This document shows positions 35,911 through 42,212 of a DNA stretch of 54,508 nt, piece after piece. A program made the position numbers and the translations under genes. Numbering within the stretch: the first letter of the stretch is position 1; each line of letters opens with the position of its first letter. Where the stretch lies: the NCBI GenBank assembly GCA_018970765.1, contig JAGWVT010000009.1:1-54508 (forward strand), given 5' to 3'. The notes under the pieces were generated by a model, which saw only the letters and a list, made by a program, of their open reading frames with translations, had not been told where the DNA came from and did no database searches. Origin of the DNA: Actinomycetales bacterium. Lineage in GTDB: Bacteria > Actinomycetota > Actinomycetes > S36-B12.

Positions 35911-36674
35911 GTGAGCACTCCGATCTGACGCATAACCTCCACAATTCGCCCTGCGGCTGCCGCACCGGTTCCCAGGTCCTCGGCACCCTTGGCCTGACTG
36001 GCCGGCACCACCAGGCGCTGCTTGCGGAGCCTGGCCGCTGGCACGCTGACCTCCCTGACCTCCACCGGCTTCTTACGTGCCTTGATGCGGCCCGGCACCG
36101 ACGGGTAGCGCGGAATATTCAGCCCGTCCTTGGTGGTCACGATCGCAGGCAGCGGTGCCCGGTAGACCTCGCGCGTGCTGCCAACCGCGCGCTCGCAGGT
36201 GACCTCGCCGTTTCCGATGGTCAACCCTTTGGCGTTGGTGATGATGGGTCGCCCCAGTCGGTGCGCGAGCCGAATGCCAGTTTGGTAGCCGGCCGTGTCG
36301 GCAGATTCGGAACCAAGCAGGATCAGGTCGAACTCACGGTCTTCGGCGAGGATGGCCTCGGCCAATAGTTCAGCAGTCGCCTGTGGATCGGCTTCATTGG
36401 TACCTTCGACAGCTGCCTGCAGCAGGATTGCCCGGTCGGCGCCAATGGCCAACTGCTCGCGCAACTGCTCCTCTGCCTCGGCAGTGCCCAGACAGAGCAG
36501 CGTGATGGTGCCACCATGCTGCTCCACCAGTTGCACTGCGGCCTCGACAGCGCACTCCTCATGTGGACTCAGAGTGAAGCCGAGCCGCTTTGTATCGATG
36601 GCCATCCCATCGTCGGTCAGCACGATGCTGCTGCCCAACAGTGGCACCCGCTTGATGCAGACGCAGATCTCCAT
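35907..36674 (-). CDS. etfB: Electron transfer flavoprotein, beta subunit
   Basis: A protein of 255 residues. Characteristic segments: CVCIKRVP at the start, LSPHEECAVEAAVQL, the adenine-nucleotide site LGSESADTAGYQTGIRLAHRLGRP, and the C-terminal recognition region LPAIVTTKDGLNIPRYPSVPGRIKARKKP with the basic patch that docks on dehydrogenases. The start codon shares one base with the stop of the upstream dehydrogenase gene (TAATG), and the stop overlaps etfA. Confidence 0.94.
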   Translation of the reverse strand: MEICVCIKRVPLLGSSIVLTDDGMAIDTKRLGFTLSPHEECAVEAAVQLVEQHGGTITLLCLGTAEAEEQLREQLAIGADRAILLQAAVEGTNEADPQATAELLAEAILAEDREFDLILLGSESADTAGYQTGIRLAHRLGRPIITNAKGLTIGNGEVTCERAVGSTREVYRAPLPAIVTTKDGLNIPRYPSVPGRIKARKKPVEVREVSVPAARLRKQRLVVPASQAKGAEDLGTGAAAAGRIVEVMRQIGVLT

Positions 36675-39193
36675 TAGGCCATGATCCGATCATTCGTCGC
36701 ATCGAATAGCGGCGTCGGGCCGACCATTGCGACGGTGACCGGGTACTGCTCCCCCAGGTACTCCACCAGTAGTCGTTCACCAACCTTCGCGTGCTTGGGC
36801 GGCAGGTAGGACATCAACACGTGCTTGCCGAGTGAGGGTGCCGAACCTGCGCTGGTCACGTAGGAGCGGCGACCCTTTGCGTCAACGATCACCTGCCCAT
36901 CTGTGGTCAAGATCGGCTCGCGACCGAGCATGTAACGCTTCTCGCCTCTGGCAGAGGTGTGATCGTCGACGGTGAGCGAACACAGCAGGGCGGCCGGTTC
37001 CTCGTCACGGTGCCGAAGGTGCGCAGCCTTGCCAACGAAGTCGTCCTCTTTGACCTTCTTGGTCTGCATACCAGCTTCGATTACGTTGTACTCGGTTTCC
37101 AACTCGGCGCCATAGGCACGGTAGGACTTCTCCAAACGTCCGGTGGTGCCGTAGACACCAATGCCCACTGGGATCGCGCCATGGTCCTGGCCGGCTTCCC
37201 AGACCAGATCCCACAGGCGCGCGCCCTGTTCGATAGGCAGGTACAACTCCCAGCCCAGGTCTCCCACGTAGGAGATCCGCGAGGCCAGCACGCGAAGTGG
37301 TCCGATTTCGATTGTCCGACAGGTACCGAAGGGGAAGGCTTCCGCCGAAACGTCATCGGTGGTGATTGCCGACAGGATTGCCCGCGCATTCGGTCCCCAC
37401 AGGCCCATCGTCGTGAAGGCGCTGGTGAGATCCACGATCTGCACATTGTCCAGGGCGCCGATCTGATCACTGAACCACTTCATATCGGCCATGCCGTGGG
37501 CGCCGCCGGTGACCACACGGAAGTGCTGTGGGCCAAGGCGCATGATGGTCAGGTCGGACTTGAACCCCCCGGACTGGGAAAGCACCGGCGTGTAGACAAC
37601 CTTGCCGACGGCGACATCCATCTGCCGCATGGCAGTGCGCTGGACCAGATCAAGGGCTGAGGGGCCGATCACGTCGAAGATTGCGAAGGCCGTCAGATCG
37701 ACGATGCCGGCCGTTTCACGCATCTGCAGGTGCTCGGCATTGATGATCGGCGACCACCAGCGCGCATCCCACTCAGCGGTGCGCGGCATGACTGCGTCAC
37801 CGAACTTCTCCAGCAGGGGTGCGTTCGACTCGTACCAGAACGGACGCTCCCAACCGACTGTTTCGTAAAACACCGCACCCTGCGTGCGCTCGCGGTCGTA
37901 GTACGGGGATAGGCGCACCTTGCGGTTGCTTGCCCACTGCTCCGCCGGGTGCACGATGCCGTAGGTCTTGTTGAATCCCTCGGCGGTGCGAGCCTTAACG
38001 TGCTCGTTCGCCTTGTGGTGCTCATAGAAGCGAGCCACGTCGGATGAGTGCAGGTCGATCTCGGACTCCCCGTGCACCATCCATTCGGCCATCGCGCGAC
38101 CGACGCCCGGACCTTCCTTGATCCAGACCGCGGCAGCCGACCACAGTCCTTTCACACCCGGAATCTCCCCTAGGACCGGCATACCATCCGGGGTCAGCGA
38201 CAGGATGCCATTGATCGCGTACTTCTGGCCGATGCTTTCGTCACCGACGATCTCTGGCATCAGTTCCAAGGCGTGCTCATCCTGCAGGTCGAAGTCTTCC
38301 TGCGTGAACGGAAACTCCGTGGGCGAGAGTGCGGCTTCGGCATTGGATGGGATGTCCTCCGGGTTGTACAGGATCGGTCGATGTGCGTAGGAGCCGATCT
38401 CCAGGCCAGTGCCGTGCTGCCGCTCGTACATGTTCGTGTCAACGTCCCGCACGATTGGGTACTCGATATCGCCCTTGGCGTCGGCGAACCTTGGCACTGG
38501 CCCGATGTCCTTCATCTGGTGCACTGCAGGAGTCAGCGGGATGGACACTCCCGCCATCCGTGCGATGCGGGGACTCCAGCAGCCGCATGCGATAACCACG
38601 CACTCTGTCTCGATGTCGCCGGCATCGGTGCGCACCTTGGTGACCCGACCGTCAACGACGTCGATGCCGGTGACCTCAACATTGCCGGCCACGGTGAGCG
38701 CACCAAGCTCAGTTGCTCGCTCACGCATGATCGTCCCGGCGCGCAGCGAATCGACCACACCAACGCTCGGTGTGTAGAAGCCGCCGAGGATCACGGTCTC
38801 ATCGATGAATGGCACGAGCTCCTTGACGCGTTCCGGGGAAATGAGTTCGACATCGTCGATTCCCCAGGACTTCGCCGAGGTGATGCGTCGCGTGAGTTCC
38901 TGCATGCGTTCCGGAGTGCGCGCCACCTCGATGCCACCGGACTCGGTGAACACGCCCATCTCCTTGTACTGGGCCATTGAGTCCAAGGTCAGCTGTGCCA
39001 TCTCCTTGGAGTGATCCACCGGGAATATGAAGTTGGAGGCATGGCCGGTCGATCCACCCGGATTTGGCAGAGGGCCCTTGTCCACCTGGACGATGTCTCG
39101 CCAGCCGAGTCGTGCGAGGTGGTATGCCACCGAGTTACCGACGATGCCAGCGCCGATGACCACGCATCGTGCGCGAGCTGGAACCTTGCTCAT
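36674..39193 (-). CDS. FAD-dependent dehydrogenase with GcvT domain (paralogue 1, dimethylglycine/sarcosine type)
   Basis: A protein of 839 residues. The DAO domain begins CVVIGAGIVGNSVAYHLARLG and has GSTGHASNFIF with H51 at the covalent-FAD position, where the preceding Trp of classical DMGDH is Gly. A linker and a GcvT tetrahydrofolate domain follow (from about residue 450: GWERPFWYESNAPLL, YRAYGAELETEYNVIEAG). Direct fusion to etfB at the stop supports electron transfer to ETF. It is about 25 residues longer than paralogue 2 and clearly diverged from it. One enzyme may act on dimethylglycine and the other on sarcosine; which is which cannot be told here. AGGAGG lies before the ATG. Confidence 0.88.
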   Translation of the reverse strand: MSKVPARARCVVIGAGIVGNSVAYHLARLGWRDIVQVDKGPLPNPGGSTGHASNFIFPVDHSKEMAQLTLDSMAQYKEMGVFTESGGIEVARTPERMQELTRRITSAKSWGIDDVELISPERVKELVPFIDETVILGGFYTPSVGVVDSLRAGTIMRERATELGALTVAGNVEVTGIDVVDGRVTKVRTDAGDIETECVVIACGCWSPRIARMAGVSIPLTPAVHQMKDIGPVPRFADAKGDIEYPIVRDVDTNMYERQHGTGLEIGSYAHRPILYNPEDIPSNAEAALSPTEFPFTQEDFDLQDEHALELMPEIVGDESIGQKYAINGILSLTPDGMPVLGEIPGVKGLWSAAAVWIKEGPGVGRAMAEWMVHGESEIDLHSSDVARFYEHHKANEHVKARTAEGFNKTYGIVHPAEQWASNRKVRLSPYYDRERTQGAVFYETVGWERPFWYESNAPLLEKFGDAVMPRTAEWDARWWSPIINAEHLQMRETAGIVDLTAFAIFDVIGPSALDLVQRTAMRQMDVAVGKVVYTPVLSQSGGFKSDLTIMRLGPQHFRVVTGGAHGMADMKWFSDQIGALDNVQIVDLTSAFTTMGLWGPNARAILSAITTDDVSAEAFPFGTCRTIEIGPLRVLASRISYVGDLGWELYLPIEQGARLWDLVWEAGQDHGAIPVGIGVYGTTGRLEKSYRAYGAELETEYNVIEAGMQTKKVKEDDFVGKAAHLRHRDEEPAALLCSLTVDDHTSARGEKRYMLGREPILTTDGQVIVDAKGRRSYVTSAGSAPSLGKHVLMSYLPPKHAKVGERLLVEYLGEQYPVTVAMVGPTPLFDATNDRIMA

Positions 39194-39238
39194 AACCTGC
39201 CTCCTGTCGTTGACCTGTCTTACGTGAAGCGTTTGTAC

Positions 39239-39898
39239 TCAGAGAATGCGTTGGATCTGTGTCTCGAAGCCAGCCACATGCCGGCTCATCGCCTGCGCTG
39301 AGCGCTCTGGGTCACCCAGCAGGATCGCCTCGAGGATCGCTCGATGTTCGCGGATCGCCTGTGCAAGATCCGTAATGCGGTCAAGGGCCATGAACCAGAT
39401 GCGTAGCGCGTGCATGTAGTGCTCGTCCAATGCCGCGATCAGGAACGGGTTCTGCGTCCCGCGATAGACCACCTGATGGATGCGCTGATCTAATTCGATC
39501 AACGCACGCTGATCGGGCACGAGGTCATCGATCGCGGCGAGCAGTTCCCGCATCTGCTCTGCATCGGCGTCGGTGTGCCGTTGTGCGGCGATGCGCGCCG
39601 CCTGAGGTTCGAGGATCTCCCGAACCTCTGAGAGGGCGCTTAGGTCTCGGGCATCCACACCGGTGACGAACATGCCGCGGCGTGGGTACACCTCGATCAG
39701 GCGCTCATCCGCCAGGCTGCGCAGGGCTTCGCGGATGGGGGTGCGACCCATGCCGAGCCGCTCCTGCAGTTCGGTCTCGCTGATCACTGACCCGGGGGCT
39801 AGGTCCAGGGTGACGATCAGTGTGCGGATCTCCCGATAGGCCCGCTCCGCCAGAGACTGCGGCGCTGTGGGCCAGGAGTCCACGAGGGCCAGGGTCAC
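39239..39898 (-). CDS. GntR-family regulator, FadR/FCD subfamily
   Basis: A protein of 219 residues. The winged helix is at residues 15-78 (AERAYREIRTLIVTLDLAPG, LQERLGMGRTPIREALRSLADE). The FCD ligand domain follows with its metal-binding residues D/H/H (ELDQRIHQ, EHYMHALR, HRAILEAIL, SRHVAGFE). It lies 45 bases before the nine amine/C1 genes on the same strand and is probably their regulator, responding to a pathway acid such as dimethylglycine, sarcosine or glycolate-like ligands. The GTG start follows TATATC by six bases on the minus strand (leaderless layout). Confidence 0.88.
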   Translation of the reverse strand: MTLALVDSWPTAPQSLAERAYREIRTLIVTLDLAPGSVISETELQERLGMGRTPIREALRSLADERLIEVYPRRGMFVTGVDARDLSALSEVREILEPQAARIAAQRHTDADAEQMRELLAAIDDLVPDQRALIELDQRIHQVVYRGTQNPFLIAALDEHYMHALRIWFMALDRITDLAQAIREHRAILEAILLGDPERSAQAMSRHVAGFETQIQRIL

Positions 39899-39904
39899 GG
39901 GCTA

Positions 39905-39912
39905 GATATATC
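39905..39912 (-). promoter_or_regulatory. Palindrome at the GntR promoter
   Basis: GATATATC is an 8-base perfect palindrome and contains the candidate minus-strand -10 hexamer TATATC, six bases before the GTG of the GntR gene. It could serve as an autoregulatory half-site; the palindrome is short, so this is tentative. Confidence 0.3.
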
Positions 39913-39933
39913 AGTTGTCGACGGGGTGCATCA

Positions 39934-39969
39934 ATGTCTGCAATATCCGCAATACCCACAACATCCACA
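39934..39969 (+). repeat. Degenerate 9-bp tandem repeat, four copies
   Basis: Four consecutive 9-base units: ATGTCTGCA, ATATCCGCA, ATACCCACA and ACATCCACA. They lie between the divergent GntR and toxin genes. The consensus resembles the ATGTCCACA units at 41626-41670 on the other side of the toxin-antitoxin interval. Confidence 0.6.
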
Positions 39970-40019
39970 GGTTGACCGCAAGACTTCTCCGCGGTAATTT
40001 TGCAGGGCAATATCTCTGG

Positions 40020-40295
40020 GTGGTCATTGAGTTCGCCCAGTCCGCGAGACGTCATCGGGTCGGGCGTGCTCGTGCCCGCCAGGCAATGGCGAGTGCGTTG
40101 GTCATGGCCGTCATCCCTGACGAGCTCGGCCGACAGGAACGGATTGTTTTCCTTGGAAGGGACGACAGCGGACGATTGCTGGAGGTCATGGCCGTGCCAA
40201 TTGAAGGCGGGCTTCTCGTGATTCATGTGATGGATCTGCGTCCCAAATGGCGTGGTCGGTATCAACGAGCGCTTGAGGAAAGGGGGATGGCGTGA
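40020..40295 (+). CDS. Putative toxin of a type II-like pair (unassigned small family)
   Basis: A protein of 91 residues. It starts VIEFAQSARRHRVGRARARQAMA, has a central strand pair (RIVFLGRDDSGRLLEVMAVPIEGG) and ends LVIHVMDLRPKWRGRYQRAL. This layout (helix, two strands, a His-x-Met then Arg-Pro-Lys ending) recalls small BrnT/RelE-like toxins found beside ribbon-helix-helix partners, but the BrnT start pattern is absent. The GTG at 40020 matches the family-like start VIEF; the frame is open further upstream through a repeat. It is coupled to the next gene (GTGA). Toxin activity is inferred from size, order and partner. Confidence 0.6.
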   Translation: MVIEFAQSARRHRVGRARARQAMASALVMAVIPDELGRQERIVFLGRDDSGRLLEVMAVPIEGGLLVIHVMDLRPKWRGRYQRALEERGMA

Positions 40296-40591
40296 CTCAG
40301 GTTCGGCAATGGACTGATGCCAACGGGCAAACCTTTGATGAGGTGGACGCCGCACGTATCGCCAAGGAGTTTGAAGAAGATGACTCAGCACTTGATCGCG
40401 CTGAAGTCACGATCATTCCCCGCGTTGGGCGCCCCGCAATTGCTGGTGGCAGAGGACCATCTCCCCAGGTCACTTTTCGACTCTCGTCCACAATGCGCCT
40501 ACGAGCGGAGAACCTTGCACAAGCACGTGGCACTACGGTTTCTGCCCTTGCTCGTCAGGCACTCGAAGAACTGGTGAACCGAGCGGGTTGA
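40292..40591 (+). CDS. Ribbon-helix-helix antitoxin partner
   Basis: A protein of 99 residues. The N-terminal part is acidic (AKEFEEDDSALDRAEV) and could wrap the toxin. A Gly/Pro linker (GRPAIAGGRGPSPQ) leads to a C-terminal ribbon-helix-helix domain (VTFRLSSTMRLRAENLAQARGTTVSALARQALEELV), in the reverse order of most RHH antitoxins, where the DNA-binding part comes first. Start and upstream stop overlap by four bases. It probably represses its own promoter. The toxin-first gene order is the less common arrangement and is shared with HigBA and BrnTA. Confidence 0.7.
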   Translation: MTQVRQWTDANGQTFDEVDAARIAKEFEEDDSALDRAEVTIIPRVGRPAIAGGRGPSPQVTFRLSSTMRLRAENLAQARGTTVSALARQALEELVNRAG

Positions 40592-40604
40592 TAAAGGCGT
40601 TGAG

Positions 40605-40994
40605 TTATCGCACGGTGAACGGGCAGGTCGCCGTGGTGCCGTCGATTTCCAGCCGCCACTCGAAGCGACCTGGTTCCAGGGGTAGCGGTCCGAACGACAC
40701 GGTGACCGCCGCATCGACAGCGGTCCCCGCGGGCACATTGTCGGGACGTGCCACGGTCAGTTGACCGTCGACACCAATCGGCGTTTCCTCAATCTGCACG
40801 AGGTAGCCATCCTCGGAGAGCAAGCGCAGCGTCCAGTCGTGCTCGATGTTGGTGCGATCCCATGGGACGTCGAACTTGATCGCCAGGCTCATCGGCCCGG
40901 TGGGGCTTGAGGTCACCGACCAGCCACCCCCGAGGATGTACAGCTTGCCCTGGCTCTCCTGCGCCGCATCAGCCAGCAGCATGGTGATTTTCAC
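40605..40994 (-). CDS. DUF6941-like protein
   Basis: A protein of 129 residues starting (V)KITMLLADAAQESQGKLYILGGGWSVT, a pattern recalled from the DUF6941 family of unknown function. The remainder is a beta-sandwich-like series of strands (MSLAIKFDVPW, WTLRLLSEDGYLV, GRFEWRLEIDG). No catalytic residues or signal peptide. The GTG start overlaps the mazF stop (GTGA), making it the seventh and last gene of the leftward unit from 45.5 kb. It converges on the RHH antitoxin gene with a 13-base gap. A link with the toxin is suggested only by the overlap. Confidence 0.6.
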   Translation of the reverse strand: MKITMLLADAAQESQGKLYILGGGWSVTSSPTGPMSLAIKFDVPWDRTNIEHDWTLRLLSEDGYLVQIEETPIGVDGQLTVARPDNVPAGTAVDAAVTVSFGPLPLEPGRFEWRLEIDGTTATCPFTVR

Positions 40995-41344
40995 GCTGTG
41001 ATCGTGCCAGGTACGTGCCAGGTTGTGAGCCACCGGGAGATCGCATGGAGGCAGTCGATTGAGACGTAGCCGGCCATGCGGTGAATGCGTTGGCGGCTCA
41101 ACGTTCGAATCTGCTCTGTCATGGCAAAACTCACGACACTGAGTTGAGTCGGGCCGACGAGTTCGACGTGGTTGGCCCAGTGATGCTGGCGACGAGTGCA
41201 AGGTACGACGGTCACCAAAGTGTCGGCGCCGGTGAGGTGGTCGCGTGTCGAGACGACAACCGCTGGCCTTCGGCCTCTCTGCTCGCGACCGACGGTTTGA
41301 CCTAGATCTGCCCAAATGACGCGGCCTGGTGTCAACTCAGTCAC
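40991..41344 (-). CDS. mazF: MazF/PemK-family toxin
   Basis: A protein of 117 residues with the MazF fold markers: GRVIWADLGQTVGREQRGRRPAVVVS (loop with the catalytic Arg), TLVTVVPCTRR containing the conserved Thr/Pro region, and SFAMTEQIRTLSRQRI. MazF toxins are ribosome-independent, sequence-specific endoribonucleases. The GTG start overlaps the antitoxin stop by four bases. Although it reads as the sixth gene of the corrinoid unit, a promoter for the pair lies inside the DUF1638 gene. Confidence 0.9.
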   Translation of the reverse strand: MTELTPGRVIWADLGQTVGREQRGRRPAVVVSTRDHLTGADTLVTVVPCTRRQHHWANHVELVGPTQLSVVSFAMTEQIRTLSRQRIHRMAGYVSIDCLHAISRWLTTWHVPGTITA

Positions 41345-41577
41345 GGAAGCCCGTCACCTAACGTGGAATCCCAAAGTTCTACCTCGCGCTGGTATGCCTC
41401 GCGTTCCTCCACAGTCATGCTGCTCATCTGCGCAATGGCTAGGTCAACCTGCCGACGCCAGAGGAATTCGTCGAGGAGTCGTTCCACCATGCTGCCAGCG
41501 GTGCACCCGAAGTCAGTAGCCAAGTCGTTGAGCCGGTCACGAACCGCACTATCAATTTTGATGGTGGTTGCGGTCAC
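41341..41577 (-). CDS. mazE: MazE-like ribbon-helix-helix antitoxin
   Basis: A protein of 78 residues. Residues 1-45 form a ribbon-helix-helix (VTATTIKIDSAVRDRLNDLA, TAGSMVERLLDEFLWR), and the tail is acidic and toxin-binding (MTVEEREAYQREVELWDS). The GTG at 41575-41577 lies six bases after a perfect TATACT, a leaderless layout. Its first four bases overlap the stop of the DUF1638 gene. The frame stays open upstream, but that part is the DUF1638 gene read in another frame. Confidence 0.8.
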   Translation of the reverse strand: MTATTIKIDSAVRDRLNDLATDFGCTAGSMVERLLDEFLWRRQVDLAIAQMSSMTVEEREAYQREVELWDSTLGDGLP

Positions 41578-42203
41578 GGATGCAGTATACCGGACGTATA
41601 CGCCATAAGTGAGCTCCCATGAGTGATGTCCACAATGTCCATAATGTCCATAATGTCCACAATGTCCAACGGAAGGCCGAGTCGATACGCGGCGCGATTC
41701 GCGGCCTCCTCCAACTCGGTTGTTCGCTGGGAGGCAAGCCAAACCACGCGACGATAGTTGCCGAAGTAGTCACCATGCAGTTGCGGATGGCGATCAAGAC
41801 CAAGTTCCTGCCACACGAGGCGATCAAAGGCAGCGACCAGGAAGTCGGTGAGGAAGTAGGTCCCCGGCTCTTCGGCGAGCAGCGCTTCGATGCGCGGTGG
41901 GCCGGCCAGCAGGTCATAGCAGTGCTGGCCGGGTAGGCGAACGAGGCTGTATCGCTCGCACAGTTCGTCTAGCGCACCGTACGTGCCGCAGTCTGCGTAG
42001 CCGATGGCGAGCTGGCGATAGTCGGGTCTAAGCCGCAGGATTTGTTCCTCGACAGCGTTGGCGATGCGTTCCGGCCGGTTATGCAGCACCGGTGGCAACG
42101 GGTGCAGGTCGCAATCAACACCCAGTGCCGCTAGGGCTCGGCTCAGGTCCACGCTCAAGGCACCGCAAGCGATGATCGCGAGGTCCTTGGTGGGTACCTT
42201 CAT
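41574..42203 (-). CDS. DUF1638 domain-containing protein
   Basis: A protein of 209 residues beginning KDLAIIACGALSVDLSRAL, with IGYADCGTYGALDEL, VRLPGQHCYDLLAG and PGTYFLTDFLVAAFDRLVW, the DUF1638 pattern with conserved cysteines. These proteins are recurrent neighbours of corrinoid methyltransferase genes, but their function is unknown. It follows the RamA-like gene by nine bases. The C-terminus is odd: a DIVDIMDIMDIVDI stretch made by a 9-base tandem repeat, then codons that double as the mazE promoter. The original end may have been replaced when the toxin-antitoxin pair joined. Confidence 0.82.
   Translation of the reverse strand: MKVPTKDLAIIACGALSVDLSRALAALGVDCDLHPLPPVLHNRPERIANAVEEQILRLRPDYRQLAIGYADCGTYGALDELCERYSLVRLPGQHCYDLLAGPPRIEALLAEEPGTYFLTDFLVAAFDRLVWQELGLDRHPQLHGDYFGNYRRVVWLASQRTTELEEAANRAAYRLGLPLDIVDIMDIMDIVDITHGSSLMAYTSGILHP
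41584..41601 (-). promoter_or_regulatory. mazE promoter and candidate operator
   Basis: Two GTATAC palindromes at 41585-41590 and 41596-41601 are separated by five bases, 11 bases centre to centre (one helical turn), as expected for a tetrameric RHH repressor. On the minus strand the nearer one forms TATACT (41584-41589), a consensus -10 six bases before the mazE GTG. Promoter and operator lie within the last codons of the DUF1638 gene. Confidence 0.65.
41626..41670 (+). repeat. 9-bp tandem repeat, five copies, in the 3' part of the DUF1638 gene
   Basis: Five consecutive units of ATGTCCAYA (41626-41634, 41635-41643, 41644-41652, 41653-41661, and a last copy ending AAC). On the minus strand they encode alternating I-V-D and I-M-D triplets. 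The unit length of nine keeps the frame. Confidence 0.9.
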
Positions 42204-42212
42204 AGTCCCGAC

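Noticed and set aside
36959-37660. Open frame of about 233 codons antisense to the first GcvT-domain dehydrogenase
   Set aside because: Shadow of a well-supported 839-residue gene, with no ribosome binding site or family resemblance.
38273-38980. Open frame of about 235 codons antisense to the same dehydrogenase
   Set aside because: Same reason; composition mirrors the coding strand.
40020-40295. BrnT toxin
   Set aside because: The usual BrnT start (F-x-W-D-x-x-K-x-x-x-N) is missing; only size and the RHH partner fit.
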